Shown piece by piece: positions 22,067 through 35,161 of a stretch of 64,000 bases of DNA. The stretch's first letter is position 1. The number at the start of each line of letters is the position of its first letter. Position numbers and translations under genes: made by a program. The stretch spans positions 35,573,257-35,637,256 of the forward strand of contig NC_083607.1 in assembly GCF_029168945.1 (NCBI RefSeq), written 5' to 3'. Under the pieces are notes generated by a model. That model saw only the letters and a program-made list of their open reading frames with translations. It was not told the origin of the DNA and made no database searches. The stretch is from Cannabis sativa (Eukaryota > Streptophyta > Magnoliopsida > Rosales > Cannabaceae).

Positions 22067-23672
22067 TTATCTGGTGCAGGAATTGCCCTTGTCACGCCTG
22101 GGGGGCAACACCTGCACGCTGCAGTCAAGTTCGGATTCAAAGCATCTAACAACGAGGCCGAGTATGAAGCTCTAATCGCTTGGGCTAAGACTAGCCCAGG
22201 AGATGAAGGCCGAACACATCGAAATCTGCAGTGATTAACAGCTGGTGGTAAATCATGTATCCGGAGAATATGAAGCTCTGTGAGAAAAGATGCTAGCATA
22301 TCTAAGCAAAATACATGATCTGCTCACACAATTCAAAAGCTACGGTCTTAGACAAATTCCAAGAGAAGAAAATATAACTGCAAACGCGTTAGCTCGATTG
22401 GCAAGCAGCAATGTAAGTGACAAGGCAAACTTGGTTCCTATCCAGTTTCTCAAAGATCCTAGCATCACTCGCATGGAAGAAATCAAAATGATTGATACAT
22501 CCCCAAACTGGATGACACCAATAGCAGCATATCTCGAGTCTGGGAAACTCCCAGATAACCGAAATGAAGCTCAGAAAATGAGAAGGAAAGCTGCACGGTG
22601 TATCATAGTAGAGGGAGTCATGTACAGAAGAGGATTCTCGATGCCATTGCTCAGTTGTGTCACTCAAGAAGAAGCTGCACGGCTCCTATCCGAAGTACAC
22701 GACGGATTTTGTGGAAATCATGCTTCCGGACAAAGCTTATCCAAGAAAATTCTAAGGCAAGGTTACTTCTGGCCGGCAATGATTGAAGATTCAAAAGCCT
22801 ATGTTAAGAAGTGTGACAAATGCTAGAGATTTTCAAAGGTATCAAGAGCTCCACCCAATGAGTTAACACAGATGCAAAGTCCGTGGCCCTTTGCCATTTG
22901 GGGGATTGAGCTGATCGGACAATTACCTAAAGGTAAAGGTTGAGTGCAGTGTGCAGTGGTAGCGGTTGATTACTTTACTAAGTGGACTGAGGCCGAACTA
23001 CTCGCAAACATTACATCAAAGAAAGTTAAAGACTTTATTGTGAAGAACATAATATGTCAGTTCGGACTAGCGTACAAAATAGTCTCAGATAATGGCAAGA
23101 AGTACGACAGCCAATCCTTTACTGATTTCTGTGCGAACCATGGTATCATCAAAAGTTTCTCTGCAGTGGCGCATCCTCAAAAAAATGGTCAAGTTGAAGC
23201 AGTCAACAAAACCTTGAAGGATACACTGAAGAAAAAACTTGAAGATGCCAAAGGAAACTGGCCAGAAGAGCTTCCTGAAGTTCTATGGTCATACCGTACA
23301 ACTGAAAAAACGGCAACCGGACAGACACCATTCGTAATGGCGTACGGTTATGAAGCTATGCTGCCCGTCGAACTCGAGCCACCTTCCCACAGAAGATTGA
23401 CGTACGATCAAGGTACCAATCACATACTCCTTGCAGAATCACTTGATGAAATCGAAGAAAGACGAGCAACTGCAAAGTTAAAGTTGATGGCCCATCAACA
23501 AAAAGTAGCTTGGTATTTCAACAAATAAGTGAAGGCTCGGAAATTCTTCCTGGGAGATATTGTCCTGAGAAGGGTATTCCTAAAAATCAAAGACAGTACG
23601 GTAGGTGTACTTGGACTTAACTGGGAAGGACCATATCAAGTGGTCAAAGTTCTCGACTCTGGAGCATACAAG
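22067..23672 (+). pseudogene. Tat pol remnant: RNase H and integrase
   Basis: Truncated pol. It opens within RNase H (GAGIALVTPGG, NNEAEYEAL), suffers a one-base insertion near 22180, then follows one frame with stops at 22236, 22281, 22824, 22941 and 23526. The integrase zinc region is visible (HDGFCGNH, then CDKC). The core has VDYFTKW, SDNGKKYD (second Asp) and a QVEAVN-type Glu. The first catalytic Asp is replaced: WGIEL stands where WGIDL is usual. The remnant stops at 23672, where M inserted after GAYK. The reading resumes at 53275. Confidence 0.88.
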
Positions 23673-25557
23673 TGTTGGAATTTATTTTACCAGGATCTTA
23701 GATCTACTCACAAGTATGTTGTTTAACACCCTAAATATGAACTTTATAAAACGATAATTAAACACATATAAAGTTAAGAAAACCTTACATTGATGCAACG
23801 GAATAATGTCTCCTTCCACTCAGATCTCTAACCCTTGTATCCTTTCTGTCGCAGAGTATTATCAAGATCTGAGCCCGAATGTCCTTCTCTTTGTGTGTGA
23901 TCCTTCACAGTCTTCCAATCTATGATTGAGGTACCACTTGTTGTGTGTGGGCACTACTCTATCACTAATGTTTCGAAATTGAGAAGAGGAAAAGAGAGAG
24001 AGGGATAGGGTCGGCTATAGAGAGACAAGTGGAAGGCTCAGTTTTTCTAAAAAGGCAATTTCTGATTTTCTGACCAAAAGGCATATGTTGAACTGAGCCA
24101 CCACTTTCTATTTATAGGCAACTACTAGGTTTAGGTTAGCAATTATTTGGCATTAAAATAATGAAAATATCAACTGAAAATATCTGCTTAAGTGGCCGGC
24201 CACAGGTATTACTGGGCCTCACTTGGATTTTGCAGTTTTCACAATTTTTGTTTTTATTTTCTCAAAAACGCTAATTTTCCAATTCTAACCTTTTAAATGC
24301 CAAAACTAATTATTTGATAACTAAAATAGATTATTAAATAATATTTTCATTTAATTTAATTATTAATTAGACATATAGAGTCTCTTAATTAATAAATAAA
24401 CTTAGAATATCTTTTCTTTACAATTTCACCCCTGCTTAGTGAAAATTCACAAATTAGACATAGTCTAACTTTAGAATTATAATTGATTAATTACAAATCA
24501 ATTATTGAGTCTTACAAGCAGTATAGTCTCAATTAGAATGGGGACCATAGATCTATATGCTGAGCTTCCAATAAGTGAACCAAATTTACTAAGTAAATCC
24601 CTACTTATTAATTCCTTGTTGAATCCACTCTTAGAACTTAGAATTGCACTCTCAGACTTATATAGAGCATATTATATGTTCCAGGATATAGATATGCTAT
24701 CTCATTTAACCATTGTTATAATCTTATTGTGATCAAAGATCCTCTATATAGATGATTCACATCGAGATGGGATAATTTTACCGTTCTCACCCCTCGACGT
24801 ATTTGGCCCCTTAAAACACTTAGCTACCTGTAAATGATGTTAAGTGATCTAAGAATTAGTCACTTAAACAAGAGCTCATCCAATTACTTCTATTTAGCTA
24901 AGCTCGAAGGGAATCGTCACTTGACTTCTATACACCAGTAGAAGCTATAGATTCCATATTTATGTTCAGCACTCTCACTCAATCATACTATCATGTTCCC
25001 AAAATATACGTATCACCCTGACCCAAAAGTAGGCTTAACTAATAAATCAAAGAACATGAATAGCACTCCTGAGTTGAGCCTAAGCATATCAAGATAGAGA
25101 TTCTTTTAATCTTAAGATCAACTACTGATATTGACTTGGAAAGATACAACGGTAAGTTTATAATGTCTTAACTAAGTTCAATATCGGTCCAGTCCAATGT
25201 ATACTCTATACATTCAAAACTAGTATACTTTACCAATGTCCTGGAAAGAACATAACACTTACTCCAAGTGTAAGTACACATCATCGTTGATTATCACATC
25301 CGTGTAAATCCAAAACACTGAAGAAACAGGGACTTAGTCTTTTGAATCATATAATCACAATCACATTCCACTGTGTTGACAATACTGTAATTGTCAATAA
25401 ACATATGATCTGGACTTAACAGATTTTGTGTATAGACATAATAAACATATTAAACCATAAGCATGTAAAATTCATGCAAACATAAATCACTTCAAATTTC
25501 TTATATTGATAACTAATCAGATTGTAAAGGGTTTTATTTAGGGCACAAAACCCAACA
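23673..25557 (-). repeat. M 3' LTR
   Basis: 1885 bp; plus strand runs TGTTGGAATTTATTTTACC to GGCACAAAACCCAACA. Minus-strand TATA box at 24109-24117 and GGCCGGCC at 24194-24201. Short open frames within it are shadows. Confidence 0.93.
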
Positions 25558-25721
25558 AACTCCCACTTGCACTAACATAAAACAAACTGTCCAATTTAAT
25601 CAATCTGTTGTCTTGATCTTTAGATCAAGTGTAGTATATTTGAATCCACCCAAACATCTGGAAACAAGTTCATAAATACATTTATGAAACATCCTTTACT
25701 ATATGCGTTACTCATCAAGGG
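25558..25721 (-). other. M polypurine tract and pol tail
   Basis: The reverse complement of AACTCCCACTTGCACT is the GCAAGTGGGAGTT polypurine tract next to the 3' LTR, identical to that in A and P. About 150 bp of decayed pol end follows. AAGGG at 25717-25721 is one copy of the Tekay target duplication. Confidence 0.8.
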
Positions 25722-27939
25722 TGTAACACCCTAACTACCTTAGGCGTATTACGTGATTTTTAAACGTACTGTGCAGCTCGTTGCTAATCAACGAGGTTTA
25801 TGGAAAAACGTGATTAATTAAAATTTTGCTTTGTAATTAAACTTATAAACCATATTACAAAAGACTCGGGATCCCGATTATAAAAATATTTACAAATAGT
25901 TTAACTGTTTAACTAATACATAAAATAAAGGTCGTCTAACGACCGGTTACAAAAATTCAGCCTTGCTGTCCCGAGGATCGTACGCTCCAGGCCTAACCGC
26001 CCCGACATGTACAATCTCATAAGCTCGCTCACGGTCCATCAGCTATAGCCTTGGCTTTACCTACACATGAACATAAACTGTGAGTCGACAGACTCAGTAA
26101 GAAAAGCATAATAATATCATACATAATTCTAACTGTCGTGTCCCACACGATACTGAGTCCCGCTACTGCCATGTCCAACATGGTACTGAGCCACTACTGC
26201 CATGTCCAACATGGTACTGAGTTTTGAACGTTCACAGGGACGGTACTATTGACAAATATCCTCCTGATCGGTCGAACCGGTCACACTCCGCCGTCGGTCA
26301 TACTCCAGCTCGTACCGACGGGATAGGTCAATAGCACCGAACCACCAACCAAATGTCGGCTGATCGGTCAAACCGGTCATACTCTGGCTGCTGGTCATAC
26401 TCCAGCCTGTACCGACGTGACAGGGTTGGATGGTTCGAAGCCTATATACATAACTAATGTAATCTAACAAGCTTCCTACATGCACGCTAAACATGTAATC
26501 TACATATGCATACTGTTATACTAATCTTACCTGGATTCCGATTTCAGGTGTGCCGGTCAACCTGACTAGAACTGAAGCTGAGCGGCAGATTACTGGCTCC
26601 TAAACCATAAAAATCACAACGCTATAAGTGACACGCTAAATCACTTCCCGGGGACTAAAACTTGGAACTAAAAGTTTCCCTATCGATAAAAAGCATGGCA
26701 ACACCCCTAAAAACATAAAAACGAGGAAAACTAGGGTTTCTGAAAATTCCCCAACCGGTAGACCGGTTGCCCAACCGGAATTCCGGTTCTGGGAATTACT
26801 GGACACCCATCCGGAATTCCGGTTGCACAACCGGAATTCCGGTTCCTCGCAGGAATTTTTTAAAAATTCCTAACTTGATCAATTCTAACCCAAATCAATC
26901 CAAACCTTCCAGACCTGTTCTAAATACCCCATAGAACAAATCCAAGGCAACAAACTAACCCAGAAACCACAGAAACAAAATTCACCATTAAAGCTCAAGC
27001 TTTGAGTTCTAAACTCAAACTTGAGCAATTCCCACAATCATGCATTCAAACCTAGTTAATTCTACTCAAATATGCATGAATAAACCTCTGAAATCAAATA
27101 AAATCATACACAACAACCCAGCAACAGATTCACCATAATTTCACCAAACTCACATATTTAAGCTTAAAATTTCCAAACCTTGAACAACACAACTAGCATG
27201 CATTAAAACCTATATAATTCATCCATTTAAAACCTAATTAAGCTACTGAAAACAACAATTAAACACAGCAACATACAGCTTCACAAACTAACATGCAACC
27301 TACCATTTTCACTTAAAAAACATCAAGAACAAAAGAAGAGTTGAGAACCACTTACTAGTAACTAAGGATCACAAAATCAACACAAAAAGGACTTGAATCA
27401 CCAAGGAAAACTCCTCCTCCTTGCTGCTCAAAGAGGGCCGAAAAGAGAGAGGCTTGAGAGAGTTTCTTTTTCAAGTTTTCTAATTTCTACACTTAGCATT
27501 TTTTGTAAAAATTGGAGAATAAAAATAAAGGCACTTATCCCATTTACTTCAGCCAATAAAATAAACAAATAACACTTATTTTTCAAATAAACAAGTCACT
27601 AAAAGACAAAAAGTCATTAGGGCAAAAAGACCATTTTGCCCCTCCATACTAAAATCACATAAATCATACTAAAGGGGTATTTTTGGGAAATTCTAAATTC
27701 CCGGCCATTACCGACATTCCCAATGTCTAAAACCCGTCCCCAAACTACTAACATACTAAGTTGTGATTTCTACTAAGCCAAACGCCGAGTTCCAAAATAT
27801 TGGACACCGGAAATGCAAAATATGCAAGCTACTGAATAACATAAATAACAGTATAATAAATTATTTAAATAGCTATAAATAATTTCATCATTAAACACAA
27901 TTAACTGTTAATTTCCAAATTAACTAAGCGGGCTTTACA
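25722..27939 (-). repeat. Tekay 3' LTR
   Basis: 2218 bp; on the coding strand it starts TGTAAAGCCCGC and ends GGGTGTTACA. It contains two copies of a CTGCCATGTCCAACATGGTA-type unit near 26163-26220, repeats rich in GGTCATACTCC near 26270-26420, and palindromes AACCGGAATTCCGGTT at 26773-26788 and 26829-26844. It has one copy of a 20-bp unit that is present three times in the other LTR. Confidence 0.93.
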
Positions 27940-27953
27940 ACTATCCCCCCCTT
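27940..27953 (-). other. Tekay polypurine tract
   Basis: On the coding strand AAGGGGGGGATAG directly precedes the 3' LTR. The pol stop codon TAG (27943-27941) lies inside it, so the gene ends one base before the LTR. Confidence 0.85.
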
Positions 27954-30900
27954 AAAAGGATTTCGTCCCCGAAATCTAACCTGAATAACTCTGGATATTG
28001 AGCTCTCATATCTGACTCTAGCTCCCAGGTGGCTTCCTCCACCTTACTGTTTCTCCAGAGAACCTTGACCAAAGCTATGGTCTTATTCCGAAGGACTTTA
28101 TCCTTTCTATCCAGGATCTGCACTGGCTGTTCCTCATAGGTCATGTCTGACTGAAGCTGAAGACTCTCATAACTGAGTATATGAGAGGGGTCTGAAACGT
28201 ATTTTCTCAACATCGAGACATGGAATACGTTGTGCACTGCTGACAAGGCTGGAGGCAATGCTAACCGATATGCCACTTGACCTATCTTCTCGAGAATCTC
28301 GAAAGGTCCTGTAAATCTAGGGCATAACTTGCCTCTTTTCCCGAAACGTTTAATCCCCTTCATCGGAGATACCCGTAAAAACACCTGTTCCCCTACTTGG
28401 AACTCAACATTTCTGCGTTTCGGATCTGCATAACTCTTCTGTCTGCTCTGTGAGGCAAGCATTCTAGCTTTTATCTTTTCTATTGCCTCATTGGTCCGCT
28501 GAACTGACTCTGGACCTAGGTATTTCCTCTCCCCTGTCTCATCCCAGTGGATAGGGGATCTGCATTTCCTACCGTACAACAGTTCATAGGGAGCCATCCC
28601 TATCGTACTCTGATAACTGTTGTTGTAAGAAAATTCTATCAACGGTAGATACTTACTCCATGAGCCTTCAAAGTCCATAACACAGGCTCTCAACATATCC
28701 TCCAATATCTGAATTGTCCTTTCGGACTGACCATCTGTCTGAGGATGGAATGCTGTACTAAATTTCAGCTTTGTACCCATTGCCCGCTGCAAACTTTGCC
28801 AAAATTTGGAGGTGAATTTCGGATCCCTGTCCGAAACTATAGACTTCGGTACCCCGTGAAGTCTCACTATCTCTCTGACGTACAGTTCTGCCAACTGATC
28901 CACTGAAAATGTTGTTCTAACCGGCAGAAAATGAGCAGATTTCGTAAATCGATCCACCACTACCCAGATGGAATCAAATAAACCAGTGGTCCTAGGTAAC
29001 CCGACCACAAAATCCATCGTAATATCTTCCCATTTCCATTCTGGTAGGGTTAGAGGCTGCAACAACCCTGCTGGTCTCTGGTGTTCAGCCTTAATCTGCT
29101 GACAAGTGAGGCATCTCGATACGAATTCTACCAAATTCTTCTTCATACCGCTCCACCAAAAGTACGGTTTCAAATCTTGGTACATCTTGGTGGTGCTGGG
29201 ATGCAGAGAATACGGAGTAGAATGAGCCTCCTCAAAGATCTCATTTCTAAGTTCCACACTGTTCGGAACACAAACCCTGGCTTTATACAAAAGCATCCCA
29301 CTATCTGACACTGAAAAGTCCTTGGCTTGACCAGCCAATACCTCATCTCGGATTTTCACTAACTCCGGATCTGTCATCTGAGCGACTTTTATTCTTTCCA
29401 ATAGATCAGATTGCAGCGTCAAGTTGTGAAGCTGACCTACCACAAACTCAATGCTGGATCTAATCATATCCTCTGCTAGCTGAGGTGAGATCTGAATCAT
29501 ATTAGCTACTTGCCCGGGACCCTTCCTGCTCAGGGCATCGGCCACTACATTGGCTTTTCTGGGATGATAGAGGATCTCACAATCATAATCCTTCACTAAT
29601 TCCAACCAACGCCTTTGTCTCATGTTCAAATCTTTCTGAGTAAAGAAATACTTGAGACTTTTATGGTCGGTATAGATCTCACACTTCTCCTCGTAAAGGT
29701 AATGCCACCAAATCTTCAGTGCAAAAACCACTGCAGCCAATTCTAGATCATGAGTCGGGTATCGCGGTTCATAATCCTTTAACTGACGAGAGGCATAAGC
29801 GATAACCCGGTCGGCTTGCATCAATACACACCCCAAACCCTGTTTGGATGCGTCACAGTAGACTACGAACTTCTCCTTGTCCGAAGGCAAAGCTAGCACC
29901 GGAGCAGTAATCAACCTCTGCTTTAGCTCCTGAAAACTAGCTTCACATTTATCTGACCAGATAAACCGCTGATTCTTCTTTGTAAGCTCGGTTAGGGGCA
30001 TTGAAATTTTGGAGAACCCCTCCACGAACCTACGGTAGTACCCAGCTAATCCCAAGAAGCTTCTGATCTCTGTCACTGTCTTCGGTCTCGGCCAATCCCT
30101 GACGGATTCAATCTTCCCGGGATCCACCTTGATCCCATCTTTACTCACAATGTGCCCTAGGAAGGACACCTGAGACAACCAGAACTCACATTTCTTGAAC
30201 TTGGCGTAAAGCTTATGTTCTCGAAGTCGTTGCAGTACCATCTGAAGATGTAACTCATGCTCCTCTTCTGATTGAGAGTACACGAGGATGTCGTCGATAA
30301 ACACAATCACACAGATATCGAGGAAATCCTTGAATACTCTATTCATCAGGTCCATGAATGCTGCAGGAGCATTGGTTAGTCCGAATGACATAACCAGAAA
30401 CTCGTAATGTCCATACCTAGTGCGGAAAGCCGTCTTTGGAATGTCCTCCTCTCGGATCCTCAACTGATGATAACCCGAACGGAGATCAATCTTAGAAAAG
30501 ACCGTCTTCCCCTGAAGCTGATCGAACAAGTCATCGATCCTAGGTAATGGATATTTATTCTTCACCGTCAGCTTGTTCAACTCCCTGTAGTCGATGCACA
30601 TCCTCATAGATCCATCCTTCTTCTTGACGAACAAAACCGGGGCTCCCTGTGGTGACACACTGGGCCGAATGAACCCTATGTCAAGCAACCCTTGGAGCTG
30701 AATCTTTAATTCCTTAAGTTCAGCTGGAGCCATCCTATACGGGGCTTTGGAAACCGGTTCCACCCCTGGTGCCAAGTCAATCACGAAATCAATCTCCCGC
30801 TGAGGTGGTCACCCTGGAAGTTCTTCGGGAAAAACGTCCAAAAATTCCCGAACCACTCTGATGTCCTCTGGCCGAATGGTGTCTGGCCGAGTGGTGTCCA

Positions 30901-32626
30901 CCACCACGGACAAAAACCCTAAGCACCCGCCGTGCAACAATTCTCTCGCTGACATAGCCGAGATCACCGGGATCCGAGATCCCTGAACTGAACCCACAAA
31001 TACAAAAGGTTCTTCACTTTCCGGTTGGAAGACCACCATCTTCCTTTTACAGTCAATGCTCGCCGAATATTTAGATAGGAAATCCATTCCTAAAATAATA
31101 TCAAATTCGACTAAGCTCATCTCTATCAGATCAGCGCTTAACTCTCTACCATCTATCCTGATCGGCATAGACCTAATCCACCTATTGGAGATAACCAATT
31201 CTCCGCCAGGTAACAGGGTTCCAAACCCTGATTCATATCTATCATAGGGTCTACCCAATCTACTAAAGACTCTGGCCGCCACATAAGAATGTGTAGCCCC
31301 AGAATCAAACAGCACTGAATATAGCGAGTTGTTAATAGAAAGCTGACCTGTGACTACTGATGGGCTGGCATCTGCATCAGCCTGCGTGATAGCGAACACC
31401 CTGGCTGGAGTGGGTATCGCTGGAGCTCTTGGTGCCTCTAGTCGGAGCTGGGGACATTCCCTCTTGAAGTGTCCGGGCATGCCACAATGAAAGCATCCCT
31501 AACCTTTGCACTCACCCCGATGGTGCCTCTTGCAGCTAGGGCACTCGGGATAGGAGAATCGGGTCTCAGTACCACCAGGAGGACTCCCTCTGTTCTGGTT
31601 CCCCCGGAACCTCTTGTTCTGACTCGAGCCACCGGAAGCAGTGGGTGCCCTCTTCCTCTGATCAATGGCCGAACCACTACTCCCCCTGCTATAGCCTGAT
31701 GCAGGAGGGGTAGGAGCTCCGCCACTCACCGGAGTACTGGCTGATTCTGACATACACCCCACTGCGCCCTCAACTCGCAATGCCTTCTCCACCATCTGAG
31801 CATAGGTGGTGCTGTCGTCGGTGGTAATCATCAGATCATGCCTGATCTTGGGATTCAACCCGTCCAGATACTTCTCCTTCTTGCTGAAGTCGGTCGGCAC
31901 AATTCCCGAGGCTAACCTCGCCAACCGATCAAACTGAGTAGTATACTCAGTGACGCTCATGTTCTCCCGCTGGGTCAGGTGAACAAACTCTTTCCTCTTG
32001 GCGCTTCTGACCGCCTCATTGTAATACTTTGCGTTGAAGAGTTCCTGGAACCTTTCCCAGGTCATGGTGGTGACGTCATGGATCTGAGACACCATGTCCC
32101 ACCAGACCAACGCGTCCTCCTGGAACTGAAACGTGGCGCACACCACTCTGTCGTTACCGGTGACACCCATGAAATTCAGAATTTTGGTGATCACCGTCGC
32201 CCATCGCTCGGCTTTCAATACATCCGGACCTCCCAGAATACCGATGTGCTTGCTTCCGAACCGCTCATACAATGGTTCCAATCTATGGGCCGCCACCACT
32301 ATCTCGGCACAGGCGGCGAGGCGGTGTGCCACTGGAACTATAGGCACTGGAACTGCAGGAGCACCCTGCTGTCTCAACCTCTGAATCTCGAGGTCTTGTT
32401 CTTCGATCCGGGCTTGCATCTCCGCAAATCGCAACTCCCAATTCGGGACTCCCTCATCGGCTGGGGGAGCCTGGGCAGCCTGTGGCGGGTTCTCATCACC
32501 CCGGCCACGAGCCCTGTCTCGGGGACCTCTACCTCGGCCCCTAGCAGGTGGGGGAAACTGAGCTCCCTGACCTTGATTCGACCCTACGGAGTTGCCCTGA
32601 CTCCTGGTAGTCCGCCTGGCGTCCAT
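27941..32626 (-). pseudogene. Tekay gag-pol polyprotein, two nonsense codons
   Basis: One continuous frame of about 1560 codons from ATG at 32626. Gag (first 375 residues) has a basic Gly/Arg N terminus, a retrotransposon gag core and CPSCKRHHRGEC. A TAG at 31501-31499 interrupts just before the CFHCGMPGHFKREC zinc knuckle. Protease follows with LFDSGATHSYV; a TGA at 30811-30809 interrupts after EELPG. The 947-residue remainder contains RT (FIDD at its residues 162-165), RNase H (Asp311, Glu348, Asp374, Asp416), integrase zinc residues His521, His528, Cys558, Cys561 and catalytic Asp591, Asp652, Glu688 with the normal 35-residue spacing, then a chromodomain-like tail. Only the two stops break it. 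Frames on the other strand are shadows. Confidence 0.93.
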
Positions 32627-32908
32627 CTAGTTAGAATCGCCTGCGAAACCAAGAGTTGGCATATCAGGTCGTATTCAAGGAGAACTTACTAATGCCGCTT
32701 AATTTGGAAATTAAAAACAAAACATGTGCCTATTCTACTATCAGGCTACTAACATGCTTCCTAACAGGCTTTTCTTTTTCATAACTGAATAAAATAAACT
32801 ACTAAAGCAATAAAGGCTTACTGAACCGTGAACCGAGCTAACTGCTGATGATGATTGTACATGTCGTGACAATCTTCGGAAGACAACCTGGCGGCTCTGA
32901 TACCAAAT
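32627..32908 (-). other. Tekay leader with primer-binding site
   Basis: A short leader between gag and the 5' LTR. The reverse complement of 32893-32905 is TGGTATCAGAGCC, the classical initiator Met-tRNA primer site, a few bases from the LTR end at 32909. No other gene is seen. Confidence 0.9.
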
Positions 32909-35161
32909 TGTAACACCCTAACTACCTTAGGCGTATTACGTGATTTTTAAACGTACTGTGCAGCTCGTTGCTAATCAACGAGGTTTATGGAAAAACGTGA
33001 TTAATTAAAATTTTGCTTTGTAATTAAACTTATAAACCATATTACAAAAGACTCGGGATCCCGATTATAAAAATATTTACAAATAGTTTAACTGTTTAAC
33101 TGATACATAAAATAAAGGTCGTCTAACGACCGGTTACAAAAATTCAGCCTTGCTGTCCCGAGGATCGTACGCTCCAGGCCTAACCGCCCCGACATGTACA
33201 ATCTCATAAGCTCGCTCACGGTCCATCAGCTATAGCCTTGCCTTTACCTACACATGAACATAAACTGTGAGTCGACAGACTCAGTAAGAAAAGCTTAATA
33301 ATATCATACATAATTCTAACTGCCGTGTCCAACACGATACTGAGTCCCGCTACTGCCATGTCCAACATGGTACTGAGCCACTACTGCCATGTCCAACATG
33401 GTACTGAGTTTTGAACGTTCACAGGGACGGTACTATTGACAAATATCCTCCTGATCGGTCGAACCGGTCATACTCCGCCGTCGGTCATACTCCAGCTGTA
33501 CCGACGGGATAGGTCAATAGCACCGAACCACCAACCAAATGTCACTGATCGGTCAAACCGGTCATACTCCGCCGTCGGTCATACTCCACCGTACCGACGT
33601 GACAGGGTTGGATGGTTCGAAGCCTATATACATAACTAATGTAATCTAACAGGCTTCCTACATGCACGCTAAACATGTAATCTACATATGCATACTGTTA
33701 TACTAATCTTACCTGGATTCCGATTTCGGTGTGCTTGGCCAACCCGACCGGAATCGAAGCTGAGCGGTGGATTACTGGCTCCTAAACCATAAAAATCACA
33801 ACGCTATAAGTGACACGCTAAATCACTTCCCGGGGACTAAAACTTGGAACTAAAAGTTTCCCTATCGATAAAAAGCATGGCAACACCCCTAAAAACATAA
33901 AAACGAGGAAAACTAGGGTTTCTGAAAATTCCCCAACCGGTAGACCGGTTGCCCAACCGGTAGACCGATTGCCCAACCGGTAGACTGGTTGCCCAACCGG
34001 AATTCCGGTTCTAGGAATTACTGGACACCCATCCGGAATTCCGGTTGCACAACCGGAATTCCAGTTCCTCGCAGGAATTTTTCAAAAATTCCTAACTTGA
34101 TCAATTCTAACCCAAATCAATCCAAACCTTCCAGACCTGTTCTAAATACCCCATAGAACAAATCCAAGGCAACAAACTAACCCAGAAACCACAGAAACAA
34201 AATTCACCATTAAAGCTCAAGCTTTGAGTTCTAAACTCAAACTTGAGCAATTTCCACAATCATGCATTCAAACCTAGTTAATTCTACTCAAATATGCATG
34301 AATAAACCTCTGAAATCAAATAAAATCATACACAACAACCCAGCAACAGATTCACCATAATTTCACCAAACTCACATATTTAAGCTTAAAATTTCCAAAC
34401 CTTGAACAACACAACTAGCATGCATTAAAACCTATATAATTCATCCATTTAAAACCTAATTAAGCTACTGAAAACAACAATTAAACACAGCAACATACAG
34501 CTTCACAAACTAACATGCAACCTACCATTTTCACTTCAAAAATATCAAGAACAAAAGAAGAGTTGAGAACCACTTACTAGTAACTAAGGATCACAAAATC
34601 AACACAAAAAGGACTTGAATCACCAAGGAAAACTCCTCCTCCTTGCTTCTCAAAGAGGGCCGAAAAGAGAGAGGCTTGAGAGAGTTTCTTTTTCAAGTTT
34701 TCTAATTTCTACACTTAGCATTTTTTGTAAAAATTGGAGAATAAAAATAAAGGCACTTATCCCATTTACTTCAGCCAATAAAATAAACAAATAACACTTA
34801 TTTTTCAAATAAACAAGTCACTAAAAGACAAAAAGTCATTGGGGCAAAAAGACCATTTTGCCCCTCCATACTAAAATCACATAAATCATACTAAAGGGGT
34901 ATTTTTGGGAAATTCTAAATTCCCGGCCATTCCCGACATTCCCAATGTCTAAAACCCGTCCCCAAACTACTAACATACTAAGTTGTGATTTCTACTGAGC
35001 CAAACGCCGATTTCCAAAATACCGGACACCGGAAATGCAAAATATGCAAGCTACTGAATAACATAAATAACAGTATAATAAATTATTTAAATAGCTATAA
35101 ATAATTTCATCATTAAACACAATTAACTGTTAATTTCCAAATTAACTAAGCGGGCTTTACA
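32909..35161 (-). repeat. Tekay 5' LTR
   Basis: 2253 bp, partner of 25722-27939. Mostly identical apart from scattered changes, small differences in the 33470-33600 repeat region, and two extra copies of the CCAACCGGTAGACCGGTTGC-type unit near 33945-34005. Confidence 0.93.

Larger units (their letters stand above)
25722..35161 (-). mobile_element. Tekay-like gypsy chromovirus
   Basis: 9440 bp with LTRs 25722-27939 (3') and 32909-35161 (5') and perfect AAGGG duplications (25717-25721, 35162-35166). One gag-pol frame covers 32626-27941. It has a Met-tRNA primer site. The C terminus carries a chromodomain-like tail, the mark of chromoviruses; the long LTR and tail style suggest the Tekay/Del clade. 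Two nonsense codons make the copy non-functional as it stands. Confidence 0.92.

Noticed and set aside
26150..26230. Short repeats in the Tekay LTR considered as a CRISPR-like array.
   Set aside because: Only two or three direct copies without unique spacers, inside a plant LTR.
31979..32692. 237-codon plus-strand frame opposite Tekay gag.
   Set aside because: Shadow of the GC-rich gag gene; gag has clear domains and this has none.
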